Of a stretch of 64,000 bases of DNA, positions 40,230 to 53,294 are shown one piece after another. The stretch spans positions 186,001 to 250,000 of the forward strand of contig JH720303.1 in NCBI GenBank assembly GCA_000231825.2. Direction: 5' to 3'. This DNA is from Tetrahymena elliotti 4EA. Taxonomy: Eukaryota; Ciliophora; Oligohymenophorea; Hymenostomatida; Tetrahymenidae. Numbering within the stretch: position 1 is the first letter of the stretch; the number at the start of each line of letters is the position of its first letter. Both the position numbers and the translations under genes were made by a program. A model generated the notes under the pieces. The model was not told the DNA's origin and searched no databases. It saw nothing but the letters and a program-made list of their open reading frames with translations.

Positions 40230-43200
40230 TCAATTAGAATCTTCATCGTTCAAAAATTATTATTATACTTTAAGCAATTAGAGTTAAGATTCAAGATCAA
40301 CAATCATATTTTTCAATTACTTTCTATCTATTTTGGGTGTAGCCAATGGTAAGATATTGTTATTAGTATTTTGTTAAGTATCTTCTAACTTAGATCCGTT
40401 ATCTGCATAAGATATATCTAATCTTAGTTCTTCGCGTGTGCTTGAGTTTTTATTTAAAGTATTTTATTAGTATTACTGATGTTACTAGAATTACTGTTAA
40501 CTCATTTGTTAATCACCTCCTTACTAAAAGTACATAGGTTAAGAGTATTCATTTACATGTTAACCTTAAGAAATATTAGGTAAGAAATAATTTCCATGAT
40601 TAGAATTCTATTGATTATTCTATCCAAAATTATTATTGTAATTATTGTAGTAATTATTGCTGGTGTTGTTGTTGTTATTATTGTGAGTGTGTATGTTAAG
40701 ATTGTCAAACGGTTCCTCAATTTTTTCTTTGAGTTGAGGGTTTGAGGTACTAATTTAATTGCTGCTGTTATTAGTCTAAAAACTAAAGATTTATTAGTTA
40801 AGACCTGTTGAGTCTAACATTTAGTTTTATGAGGAGACTTATTGCTGATACTGCTAATTATTTTAATTTTAAATATAATTTTAATTGTAATTATTATTTT
40901 GATACTAAGGTTGAGATGATTACTAACCTCCTAATTTGTAATTAGGAGTAGATGCAATATTATTGAAATTAAAATGCACATTATTTGGTTGAGAGCTTAA
41001 GCTATTTGGATTATTTGTGTAAGGTGTGTTTTAGTTTGAAACCATGAATCTTCTTCCTGGAGTGTTAGAAGTAAATGAGAATTACTCTGTTTTCATTTAT
41101 GCAGGGCTTAAAAGAATGAGAGGAGAGGGGGAAGCATTGAAAAAGTTATTTCCTAATGATTACTAGCCATTAGAATTCATAATTTCATCTTGCTAGAATT
41201 TTTATTATTAAATAAACATGTCAGTTGGGAAGAAAGACGAGTTATTTGCTAGAGCCAAACGAGGTGTATGGAACATTTCTTCTACTTTTTCATTTTCAAT
41301 TTTTTTGTATTAGCTATTTCTTTTAATGTAATCTTAACTACTGCCTGTTGTTTGTGGTATATTATTATTCTTATTTTAGTTCTAGTATTAATTCATGCCA
41401 GTTTATTAGTTTTCTTGATTAAGCATGTAGAACTGTTACTAATTTTACTACTGATTACTTTATTGAGAATTTTAAATGTAAATATTGTTTTATTGTTAAA
41501 TGGGAAGATTTTAGAAGAATTAATTGCTTTATTGCTATTATTAAAAGAACATGGGGTCTTGTTGTTGTTGCTTGTAAATATCATCCTAATACCTATTCAT
41601 ATTATTATTAAAATTATTCATTCCTTTCTTCTCTTCTACTAAACCTAATCCCTAGTTATTTAAGCCTAATTAAAATTGCTTGTATTATTCTCCTTCTGAG
41701 GAGCTTTCTTCACTTTCAATGTTACCACTATTTATAGATGGATCTAAGTCATTATAGTATGAAGAAGCATAGCTGCTTGCTTTATCATTATCATTTTATC
41801 TAGGAGAAGAGTTTACTTCATATAAAGAGCCATTATCAGAACGAACTCCATTACTGCCTTGTAAAGAATTAATTGCATAAGTCTTTTTGATGTAAGAGTA
41901 AAAACGGTTTTTCACCATATTCTCTGATCTACCCTACAAAAATTTTGCAATTTCACTCCACTTAGGTCCAATCTTGTAGTATTTGTCAATAATTATTCTA
42001 TCTTCCTCTTCATTGAATTAGCCATTATTTAATTCAGGATCTAGCTTGTTGATGTATCTACATTTTAAAAAAAACATTAATTTTTTCTGGTAAAAACTCT
42101 AAAAATGATTGGTTTGCATTTGAATATTTTTATTATTTTTATTCAAATTTAGATCTAAAATCAAAATATTTTTGTTTATTAGTCATGAAAATATTTTTCT
42201 TTTAAAAAAATCTAACAAATCCCTTTGAATATCGTTTCAGCTTAAGTAAATTTTTGAATATTTTTTAGGTGTTGACAGTGTTTATCTTTTAACCACTAAC
42301 TAAAAATAAAATTAGACAAAGGTACATCTATCTAATATTATTTACAATTTTGGGATTTTCGTTTTGTATTGTATTTAGTAAAAACATAAAACGAATATTC
42401 TTTTTGAAATTAGATTTTACTCTTACTAAGCTAATAGAGTATTTTAATTCTTTAAAAATTCAAAACAATAGGTTTTATTGTTTAGAATTTAAATTAAAAT
42501 TAAAATGCTATTATGATGAGATCAAAAATTAAATCAGTATTTTTGGTGAATGTTAAAAAAAGGGATTAATTTTTAAATAAAAGATAGCTTTTAAGTCTAT
42601 AAAATATTTGTGTTATTTTTGATAAATAATTACCTTTCACGAACTTATTTACCACTCCTATTGTCCATTTATGAAGAAATTAATCCCCAATTTTTACCAT
42701 GCTGTTTAATAAGTGCTAAAACCATTGTATCTTCCTCAGGAGTCCATGGCCTTCTGATTTTAGATGGCTTGATTCTTCTCCATCTTTGAGAACATTAAGA
42801 AGCGTTTCTATCAGCCATCTCATTTGCAATAGCTGCCCACTTGCCATTATGTTTACTATAATAGAAACGAAGAAGTCTATCTTCTTCTTCTGTCCATGCC
42901 TTTGTACTGCGTTTTCCTTATTTTTCTAAGCGTGATTAACTTCCTCCATCTTAGGAATGAGATGAACTATTACGAGATCTCATAGAAGCTTTATAAGATT
43001 GATCGTTACTGCCGTTTCCACTAGCTCCATGAAGTTGATCGCTTCTTCTTTTTTATTTTTTTATTGGCAGAGAAACAAATTCTTAATAAACTTGGCTTGT
43101 TTCTTTCTGAGAGTTTCTGGAAGAAGACGAAGATTATCTAGAACTGGTATTTACCTCTTAAATTATCTCACAAAAATCTTCTTCAACTTCTGAGCCAGAT

Positions 43201-43460
43201 CCTGATCCAGATTTTGGCCCATTGAAAATGGGGGTAATTTCTATAAATCCATCAGGATCTTCAATATTTTAAGCAGTATTTTAACTATTTGCAAACCCTC
43301 CACTATTTGTTAGATTATTTTGCCTTTAGCTTTCTATAATCAATTGTCTGACACGATCAGGATTTTAATTTTGAGAATTACTAAGGTTTTATGACTATTC
43401 TCGTCTTTCATCACCTGTGCAGCAAATCCCGCAACTAGCAAAAATTCCGAATAGTGACAT
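40230..43460 (-). CDS. R1R2R3 Myb DNA-binding protein, 884 aa
   Basis: Three-repeat Myb transcription factor of the animal c-Myb/plant 3R-Myb type. Exons 42634-43460 and 40230-42057 (intron 42058-42633 splits repeat 2 from repeat 3) give 884 aa. Repeats: RSTKAWTEEEDRLLRFYYSK (R1, about 185-235), IRRPWTPEEDTMVLALIKQH (R2, about 240-290), and GQFNEEEDRIIIDKYYKIGP ending VKNRFYSYIKK (R3, about 293-345); all three first tryptophans are W, W and F, the last a common substitution. A basic KKQKRR cluster precedes the repeats. The C-terminal 540 residues are N/Q-rich with poly-Q written mainly as TAA/TAG, plus GRRF and serine-proline patches. The N-terminus MSLFGIFASCGICCTG is hydrophobic with a CGICC cluster, unusual for a Myb. 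Likely nuclear; cell-cycle control is the typical 3R-Myb role (inference). Confidence 0.93.
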
Positions 43461-45077
43461 TATTTAAATTTTTATTACAGAAGAAGCCTGTTTTCAAATA
43501 ATCAATAATCTCTGAAACTGAACTAAATTGGATTCTTTTGAGTAGTATAGCTTACAATTTCTTTAATTAGTTTCAATAAATCTAAGATTTATTTGTTCTT
43601 TTCTGATGATGGTCTGCTTTCAATTTTGTTCTCTATTTATCAATTTTATTTTCTTTGGCTTTATTTCCTTTACTTTATTTGAATGATATTTTTCACTTTT
43701 TTCTTTACTAAATTAAATTAATTATTATTTTTATGATTAGAATCACAGCTTATCATTGTTAAAATATCAATCAAACTTCCTATATTCTGATTTACGCATA
43801 CATATTCTTTCTTTTATACACCTCTAATTGTTTAAGGCACATTTCAAATCCTATTTTATACATGCAAATTTTGTTATGAAGAATTAAAATTTAGTAATAC
43901 TTGCTACCTATAAATCAATAATGCATTTATCTAATTGTATTCTCATAATAAACATTTTGTAATTAGAATAAAAAGTCCATGATCATTTTATAGGAAACTA
44001 TGTAAAGTTTTAATGATGCATATAATAATTTGAATTTATTCTGGTAAAATTTTTTATTATTATCTAAATATTCATCATACAATCATGTATTGTTCAATTA
44101 ACTATTTCGAATAGAAATATTTTATTTTTTTTCATTTTTATTCTCAACTGAAAAAATGAGTAAATTCTATTGTGCATTCTATTTCATATTTTAAAGTAAA
44201 AAATATTTAGCAAAATTTATGAATAAATAAAATTTTATTCTAAAAGTAAGGCAAATAAAATAAAGTTTACTATAATTAATCTATAGCTATTTTGCATTCT
44301 TAACCATTCAGAATATGTATTAGCATTGAACAAAATAATTTATTTTTTTGAAAATTATTTTATTTTCTATTATGTAGTAGATAAACAAAATATTTATTTT
44401 TATAAAAATACATTTTTAGAAGATAAATTATCAATAAATATCTATCTATTCTTCATTTGCGTTACAACTGATTAAGTTATGTATTTTTAACATATTTTAT
44501 TTATCTAATTCAAGTTTTTCATAACCTCTTTTAACATTTAAGTCATAGTTTTTGAATTTTAAAATTATTTTTAAATAGAGATATATATTTGTCTTTAACC
44601 CAAATAATAATCAAATCTTTTAATTTTTGATAAATTATATCATCTAGAAAATTAAAAATCATAAGCTCCATAAATATAAATAAAAAACGAAATTAGAATA
44701 TTTTCATATTTTTTCTTTTATAGCTGCAAATAAAAAATATTTTTTTAAAAATATCGATATTAAAATATGATAAAAAAATAATAGATTTTATTTTAATTTT
44801 GTTTGTTTGTTTGTAATTGATAATAGAATAATTAATAATTAAATAAATGCCTGGTTAAATATATTATCTTTCCGCTCTCAAACATACATTTTGTAAAATA
44901 AATTAATTATTAACTAGATAGAATTCAATTTAAAATATCCTGAAATAGTTATCAGATTTAATTTTTAGTTAAGAATCTATTTAGCTTATCAAATTTAATA
45001 ATAAAATAATTGTTTGTTTAGATACAAAATATATTATTTATTTCAACTTTAATATCCTAATAGGACAAATTTTATAA
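43461..45077. other. AT-rich divergent intergenic spacer
   Basis: Separates the Myb gene (minus) from the PARG gene (plus); both promoters should lie here. No distinct element or gene is visible. Confidence 0.6.
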
Positions 45078-46617
45078 ATGGCAAGCTTTTATGAACATTT
45101 ATAAAATAAAACAAATGGTTAAGATAGTGATACTGACATAGAATTAGAAATTGAAGATCCTAAAATACGCCAATATGTTTATATGTAGCCAAATGATATT
45201 TTAAATTTATGGAAAATAATTTAGGAGGAACTTAAATCCATAAAATCAAAATAGTATTAAATGAATTAGATTGTGGAATCTATTAAGAAAATAATTATTG
45301 CTCATTTCCCTCATAAAAAAGCTATTTAAACATAAATTCTCTCTGAGTATTTAGATTCACTTTCTATGAAGAGATTATAATTTTATTAAAATGAATTAAT
45401 TCCATTTATGGCAAAAGTAGCTCTAGATATTGGTGTTGTCTTTTAACAAGAACCAATCAACTTGCTTCTTTCAGATGAAAAAGGGAAATAATAATTTACT
45501 AAATATTAAGTTGCTGTTCTCATATGTAACATGTTTTTTTGTACTCTACATTAATAAGAAGATAAAGATAGTTTTCCTCTTTGTTTTGATTTCAGCAAAC
45601 TTTATATGAAAGGAACAGTCGATTAGCTTAACAATTTAAAAAAAGAAAAACTTAAATTCTTGTTTAATTATTTTGAGCAAGTTTATCATAAATAAATTAA
45701 TTGGGATTTGTGTGTATCTTTTGAGAGAGTAAATTATCCTTATGGATCTAAGCCATCTGTTTTAGAATTAAAGAAAGCTGATATAACAGAAAAATCAGAG
45801 GTTATAGTTAATTCAGATATGCAGATTGAATAAGGAATCAATTTAATTTAAGTTACATTTGCCAATAAGTTAGTAGGCGGAGGAGTTCTAAACAAAGGAG
45901 CATTGTAGGAAGAAATAAGATATCTCATTTCACCAGAATGTTTAGTGGGAATCATTTTGTTTTCTGAATTGTAAGATAATGAGGCTATAATTATTTAGGG
46001 AGCATAATAAGTATCAGAGTAAAACAATTATTTGTTGAATTTTATTCTTATTTTTTATTTTAATATTTAATAGTTACGAAGGTTATGGATATGATCTTAA
46101 ATATAAAGGTCCTTATAATGATGATAAATTAGTTCCTTAGGAAAAAAATAATATGTTAAATGTAGTTATTGTTGGTATGGATGCTATTGATTTTAGTAAA
46201 TTAGATTAAGAAAGTGAAAAGGTTGAGCAAAATTCCCAATATGAATAAACGAATGTCCTAAGAGAAATTGCTAAAGCATTTACAGCTTTTAGATGTATAG
46301 ATATCTTAAAAGAGACTGGTAATAAATAAGGTATAATAACTGGTAACTGGGGTTGCGGAGATTTTTAAGGAGATAAAGAGTTAAAATTTCTAATTTAATG
46401 GATAGCAGCATCTTGGTGTAGAAGAGAACCTTTATACTATTGTACTTATAATGATGAGTTATTAAAAGCTAAAATTGAAGAGATATACTAGTATCTTAAA
46501 AGCAGTGAATATTCTTTATTTTAGATACTCTAATTTGTTAATAGTTACAATAATAGAATTAAATTATATAATAGTGATATTTCTTTATTTGAATATTTAT
46601 GTCTTTTTATTAACTGA
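45078..46617 (+). CDS. Poly(ADP-ribose) glycohydrolase
   Basis: Hydrolyses ribose-ribose bonds of poly(ADP-ribose), reversing PARP signalling. Exons 45078-46018 and 46074-46617 with a 55-nt intron give 494 aa, the length of a catalytic-domain-only PARG. The signature is intact: VTFANKLVGGGVLNKGALQE then EIRYLISPECL, with GGG at about 267 and the catalytic glutamate pair at about 278. Downstream landmarks DYEGYGYDLKYKG, TAFRCID and GIITGNWGCGDFQGD (macrodomain C-terminal loop), then IQWIAASWC, match the family. The N-terminal helical accessory region is present (about 60-230). There is no obvious N-terminal targeting or zinc-finger extension as in the long animal forms. It is probably the nuclear/cytosolic enzyme. 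The last 40 residues are AT-codon-rich and less conserved. Confidence 0.94.
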
Positions 46618-49271
46618 TATAATTGTGTTAAAACTTACATCTAATCTAATAATGCTCATAATTATTATATAGTTTTATTCCTCTAAAATAATACTCTAAA
46701 AATAAAAATTTAGTTTTTTTCATAATTAAATTTAAACTTTGATAATTTTTATTTAATTTTACTTTATACTTTTTATGTAACTCTATCAAATTAAATCTTA
46801 AAAAATGAATTCATACCCCATAAAAAATATTTAAATATTTACTTTTAATGATATAGTTCATGCAATCATCTGAAATGAATTTTTAAAAATTAATAAAAAT
46901 GAATTATTTATTAATTTAAAAAGATATATTTTAAATTATTGTTTTTTTTTTAGTTAATCAACCAAAAAAAGCCAGTTGCAAAAAACTTCAATTTTTAATT
47001 ATCCCAAAGTTTTTATTTAAAGTTTCTTTTAAAAAGTTACTCTAGATTTTTTATGAATTTTAAAAACATAAATATATGAAAATAATAAAATAGTTACATG
47101 TACTCTTACAAATTATTGAAATTAAAAAAATAAGCTTGTTACTTCTTTAATTTCTGAAAAATTTAAAATAATTTTATTAATAAGGAAATTATTTAATTCA
47201 AAAATTAATTTAAATAAATATGTAATGATATATGCCAATGAATTTTTAAATTAAAGTTTTGCTTAAATCAAGGTAAGAACATACATAAATTGAACTTAAT
47301 TTTCTAGTTATTTTATCAGTTAAATATGGATTGAAAAAATTAAGACCAATTTAGATTGAAGACTAAACTTATCTTTCTTTGAATTTTATAAAGTTTGGGT
47401 TATGTTAGAACTATTACTCAAATTATTATTTTAATAAATAAATTAATGTATAATATTGATAGTATTTTCTTAGTATATTTAAAAATAGACTCAAATTTGG
47501 ACAGTAATTCTAGGGATTTAAAGAACAAAGGTCATGCTTCTTCAGATAATAATAATTTTCTTATACCATAAAGCTATCCATAATTGTTTAACTAATAAAA
47601 TAAAACTATGATATCTTACACTTGAGTTTAGAAAAAAATAGAAAAATTTCAACAGAAAAAGTAAATTTTTACTAAAATGTTTTACTCATGTATATAAAAA
47701 TAAAATTTCCATTAAACCAAATTAGTTTAAAAAATATTTTGATCATTTATTGTTTCATATCTATTAGTATTTTTTATAAAATAATTTATGGTATTTTTTA
47801 TAGGTGATTTAAAAAAATTTTTATAATAAACTATTAAACAAATTTTTTAGTAAAACAGGAAAGACTATTTAGAGGAAATAAAAAAAGATATTTATTTGTC
47901 AATTAAAAAAAAAATTAAAAGGGAGATTTAAAAAATAGAGTGTTTTCTGTCTGTATTAAAGAAAAAAGAATAATCAAAATAAAATGATTTAAATAAAAAC
48001 TATTTACAAAATTTGAGTATTTCGTCAATACAAAACAATATAAAATTATTATTTATGATATAGGAATAATTATTTAAATAAGTTAGAAAAGAAGACTTAT
48101 GATTAGTTTTGTTTTTTGTGTAAATAAATATTAAAATTATTTAAAATTCTTTTTCAGTAAATTAAGTTGAATTTGTTGTCTTTTTACAAAATAATCTATA
48201 AATAAAAGAAAACAAGAAAAATGATATTTTTCAACATTTAATATCAATTCAATATTATTTAGAGTTTATTCGAGTTTTAAAACTGTTTATGGGAAAAAGT
48301 TGACTAACTTAAAAAAGAGTTTCGTTTCAAAGACTAAATAATTTAGAGAGAAAATAAAATTATTAAGTATACCATAAGAAGAAATACTGATTGATTAATA
48401 TACTTTTTTTATTAATTAAAGGGAATTGTTTAAAAAAAATTGGATAATTAATTTAATCATTTATTTTTATTTAAAAACTATCTATTATGAAAAGAAATTT
48501 AAATAAAAATTATAAATTTTTTTGCTTTATTTGTTTTGAAGCTGGGTTTGACTGTAGTTAACTTTTAACTTTATTTATTAAATCACTTAATCTTCACCAT
48601 AAATGACTTATGTTTTATACTTTTTTCCTTTTTATTTGATTAGAATTTCCTTAAAAATTTATTAAAAAACTTAAATTTATTGATATCTATTCCTAAAAAT
48701 TTTTTAAAGAGAGTTTTCTAAAAGAAATTTATTGAACAAATAAGAAAAATCCAAAATTTATTTTGGAATGACAATTTTTTTGATCGAATAAGAATAAAAA
48801 ACTAAATAAAACTTACTATTAATTGCAGATGAATCTTTATAAATTTTCTACTTTTTAATGTCTAAAATTTAACATTTCTTTTTTAAAAGAAATTAAATAT
48901 GTGTCAGGCTTCTATTTGTATAATGTATCCTTGGAGTTTCTAACATACTTAGCTAATCTTTTTTAATTGATCATTTCATGGAGCTTTCCATTACTTTTAC
49001 TATTTATTTGTTTTTAAAATCCTTAATTTGGTTGAATTAATATCAACTATAAATTGATATTTTGTAGATTTAAATGATAAAATTGTTATAGAAAAAGTAA
49101 TAAAAATGTCAGGGAAGTGTTATTTTAAGGTTGGGCAAAATGCTTAGAGATGAATACAACATAAGATATACATAAACATTTTTGATGTAAACAATAAATG
49201 AGTTTTTGTTAGAAATAATTATTTGTTTTAAGCTACTTGTGAAAAAGGAAAGATATATTTTAAAAAGGTTC
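46618..49271. other. Long AT-rich convergent spacer
   Basis: Between the 3' ends of PARG (plus) and the ADP/ATP carrier (minus). Very A/T-rich with many homopolymer runs. I see no gene, repeat family or structured element. Confidence 0.6.
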
Positions 49272-50201
49272 TCACTCGGAGGAGGGCTTGGCATTGGGGT
49301 CGATCTTTCTTTGGATCCAGTCGTAACCAGAGATAGCACCAGCACCAGCAACACCTCTGAGAATATTAGCACCAGCACCCTTGAATAAGGATGAGGCACC
49401 TTCCTTGGAAACGATTTGTTAGAAACAGTCAATAGAACCGTTGTACTTGACGGCTTGACCGGAGGTCATCATCATTCTTCTTCTGATGGTATCGATGGGG
49501 TAAGAAGCCAAACCAGCGAGGACGGTAACGGTCCAACCAACACCGAAGTTAACGTAGAAGTTATCCTTGATGTTCTTGGGGAGTAAGGGCTTGACGGTAT
49601 CGTAGAGACCGAAGTAAAGACCTCTGTAAATAACAATACCAACGCAAGAGATAACGAAACCTCTGTAGAGACCTTGGACACCATCGGTAGCAAGAGTCTT
49701 TCTGTAGACATCAATTAAACCGCTGTATTACTTTTGACCACCCTTCTTGGAAGATTTTAAATCATTGGTTAATTTAGTTCTGGCGTAATCCAAAGAGTAG
49801 ACGAAAGCGAGAGAGACGGAACCAGCCAAACCACCGGAAGCCATATTAGCAGCGAACCAGATAGCATAACCGTCTTCTTTCTTTTTATTGAACATTCTCT
49901 TGAAGGTATCCTTGAAGGCGAAGTTCAAGGCTTGAGTGGGGAAATATCTTAAGACATTAGTCCAGTTACCCTTCCAGAAAGCCTTAGCACCTTCTTCGTT
50001 GAGGATTCTTCTGGAGCAGTCAACAATACCGTTGTATCTCTTGTCCAAAGCACCTTGCTTGATCATTTCATCTTGATTTTAAACTCTCATCTTGATAACT
50101 TCAATGGGGGAAGCGATAGTCTTGGAGATGGAGGCAGAGATACCACCAGTCAAGAAATCCTTGATGAAGTCTAAGGGGGTTGTTTGCTTCTTTTGAGACA
50201 T
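49272..50201 (-). CDS. Mitochondrial ADP/ATP carrier (adenine nucleotide translocase)
   Basis: Exchanges matrix ATP for cytosolic ADP across the inner mitochondrial membrane. Intronless, 309 aa, three tandem repeats of about 100 residues with two transmembrane helices each. Repeat signatures: [10 protein letters not shown] in repeat 1, SLDYARTKL in repeat 2, [15 protein letters not shown] in repeat 3; the RRRMMM hexapeptide (about 240-245) is diagnostic for ADP/ATP carriers. Matrix-side motifs such as [20 protein letters not shown] and FKDTFKRMF also fit. Start chosen at [20 protein letters not shown]. Codon use is strongly biased (AAG, GGT, TCC, ATC, TAC) and the gene is visibly richer in G+C than its surroundings, a sign of very high expression. 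One oddity is the unusual SLDYARTKL arrangement, still normal within the family. No partner genes nearby. Confidence 0.97.
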
Positions 50202-53200
50202 TTTAACTAAATTAAGATAATGATCTTTTTTTATTTTTAGCTTTTTTTTTTAAATTAAATTATTACTTTTTTTCTTGCTATTCCCCCTCAAATTAATTTT
50301 ATTTTAAGGCACATATTGATCCTAATTACCTACTCATTCTTTTACTTTTGTAATTAAATAATTGCATATTATCATTATCTTAGTCATATACATCCCAAAA
50401 ACCTATCTGTTGGAAATCACACTTCTATTGTTTTTTGATTGCTTATTTAATCTATTATTTTGTTTTCTATCCTCTTGTCACCTTATTTACTCGTTTAGTA
50501 ACTTGTCCAGCTAGTTACTTTAATTTAAATTGCTAAGATAAAGCTTTTTAAATGCTTTTTAAATTTCAAATTTATTTGCCCCTGTCACTAACTAAATATT
50601 TTCATCTAATTTGTTAAATAATTTATGAATGGACTTTTCTTTTAAAATTTCCAATTAATGTCTTCGTAATATTAAAAATTAATTTTTGATTTTATATCCT
50701 TTTAACTAAATATCCAGTTTCCATATAAATTATAGAGGGGGATCATCAAAGTGCGTAAAAACTCAGCAAAAACTTAATGATTTTCTCTTTATTCGAAGTA
50801 CCTATTTATCGCTGATAAATAAAAACCCGCTTTAAGATCCTCACTATAATTTAAAATATCTAAATTTTGAGAAAAATAACAAAAAGATGCACTTGTTTTG
50901 ATTAAAAGTAAATAAATAGTTATAACAATAAACTCATCTTTCATGATTTCGAATTCAAAGATTAATTCTTAGTTTTTTTACATAATAGATTTTATTTTTT
51001 AGAATAACTTTTAATTTAAGCCATCCAGAAACACATAAAATGTATAATAAAAAATGGGCAACAAAATTAGTATTTTGAGATAAAAAGTACAGACATATTT
51101 GTAAATAGGTCATCAAGGGATACTTCTATTTAGTTAAAAAGGTTAAATTTTAATTTGTGGTAAATCATTTAAAAAAAGTGATAGCATCATCTTTTTTGAC
51201 GCAAGTAACTGCTCTCTTTTAATTAATTAATAGTTAGTTTTAAACATATCTTTAAATAAATATACAAATAATTTTTATCCTCATCAAATATAGTTTTAAT
51301 TAGCCTTTGTTTTTACCCGCTTCTCTCTATAAACCTTTCAGATAAATCTTTTACAGATACATGTTTTAATTACATTTCACAAGATATTTTATTTGTTTTT
51401 TCTCAATCAAATTTCTTTATTTCAATTAAACACAAGTATTTACACCTAAAAAGTCATTGATGGGTTTTTTCAAATTCTCCTCTTTCCAAGTTTTCTCCTA
51501 ATTATAAAAAGCTTTCTGACTCTCAAAAAAGATGAAATTGTATAGATTTTGACCTAATTATTAAAATAAGGGTATAATTAATAGCTATTAGTCTAAATTT
51601 ATAAGGCAATTACTGCTACTTAAATTCACAAATATCCCCATATTTTTATACCTTACAGGCATAGTTCCCTTCAAAATATTACCAAAAAAAGTTCTTAAAA
51701 GTAATTATGCGATGTTTACTAGAATTACTTATAAAATTATGACATTTACCAAGATGTCTATGAAAGATACACCTATATTACAATATATTTTATATATTTA
51801 AATTTACCTATTTTACCATTTAAAGTTAATTTCATAGGCTGATTCACTTTAATTTTTCTCTCTCACGAATATCTAAATTTAATAACTTACTATCTCAGCC
51901 TCACAAATTCTTGATAATTTAGGCGTTTAAATTTACCTTTATTTTAAACAAAATGGTTTAAATAATTTTTTTATTTAAAATACATTTAGCCAAGCAAAAG
52001 AAATAAAAGAAGCCATTAAAAGTTAGAATACCTAAAGTATTTATTTGTTAAAATCTATTCAAAAAGTATATAAAAGCTTATTAAGCATTCTGAAATCGCA
52101 TAATTGAATTATTAAAATTAAATTAAAAAAGACTAATAATTTATGAAATGAAATTGTTTTATAATGTTGTAAAGAAATATTACAACATAATTTTTTTAGG
52201 GAATTATGATCCGCATTTAAAACATGTTCTTCAAGCTACTTTTTTTCTATGAAAAAGCATACTATTTGGTTATAAAGTTCATTTTTCAAAAGATTTTTTT
52301 CATATAAAATTCAACATCATAAATACAAAGGAAAATTAAAACTATTTAAAAAATGAAACAAGATTTTATTTGAAGCAATTAAAAGGAAATATTAAGAGCA
52401 AGCAGTATGGTTTTTATCCTATTCAATATAAGGATCCATTTATTGCTTTTATTTTGATAACAACTATTTAATACATTTTTTTGCAAAGATTTTAGTGATG
52501 TCAAACAAATTAAAATGAAAGTAACTGTAAAATAGTTGAATAAATTGCTATTAAATCTAAAAAATATAAATAAACTAGGTTTTTTAATAATCAATTATTT
52601 TCTTTTAACCTATTTTAAGGTATTTTAGTTAATTTGTGAAGAGCAATCGCATAATTGAAAATGAATGAAAAAATTTGAAAACAAAAATAATTTAATCATA
52701 CATAGACTGTATGTACTCACAGACTAAGATAGATACAATTATTTGTATAAAATAAAAGTTGCTATTTATTATAAAAAACAGATTATTTTATTTAATAAAT
52801 ATAAAATTGGAATTTTGGTTTTTTTACTTAATATCAAAAGAGTTAGACACTAATTAATTTATTGGTTTTTTTTTAATTTATTTTTAATTAAATTCTCAAA
52901 TCTAAAAAATAATAAAATAATTTTTCGAGTTTAATTATTTTCTAATTTTAAAATATTAATTTAAAAATATTATCTCCAAGCAAATGTCAAAAAATAAAAA
53001 AATACAAAGTAATAAATATCTTAAAATTTGCTACGATTCTTTGAATTGGTGGCTCAGTCAGAGCATAAAATGTATTTACAGATTTTTAAAATTGATTATA
53101 AAAAATATTTTGGGTTATTAATTAAATTAATATTATCCATTGTTTTGGTTTACATTATTTAATCAAAAACTGATGATTTTAAACTTTAAATAATAATTTT

Positions 53201-53294
53201 GGATTTAATCTTAGTAAGAAAGATAATTAAAAAACAAAAATTTAAATTAGATTGAAAGCAGGTAACATTTGAGTCAAATAAACCAATTTTGAAG
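50202..53294. other. Long AT-rich spacer with a possible orphan exon near its right end
   Basis: Divergent region between the ADP/ATP carrier (minus) and the LRR gene (plus). 50202-52980 shows nothing but A/T-rich spacer. At 52984 an ATG opens a frame with a short coding-like run (CYDSLNWWLSQSIKCIYRF) that continues to a TGA at 53290-53292. No splice donor in its frame connects in phase to the downstream LRR frame, so it may be an unlinked relic or an exon of an undetected isoform. Confidence 0.45.

Noticed and set aside
41268..41642. Plus-strand open frame of 124 codons, very hydrophobic
   Set aside because: Antisense to the poly-Q/N part of the Myb gene; the hydrophobic look is the mirror of CAA/AAT-type codons.
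42350..42532. Plus-strand 60-codon open frame
   Set aside because: Lies inside the Myb intron on the opposite strand and has no domain or coding bias.
49206..49714. Serine/threonine-rich open frames overlapping the ADP/ATP carrier
   Set aside because: Shadows of the carrier CDS, which is confirmed by RRRMMM and the three-repeat structure.
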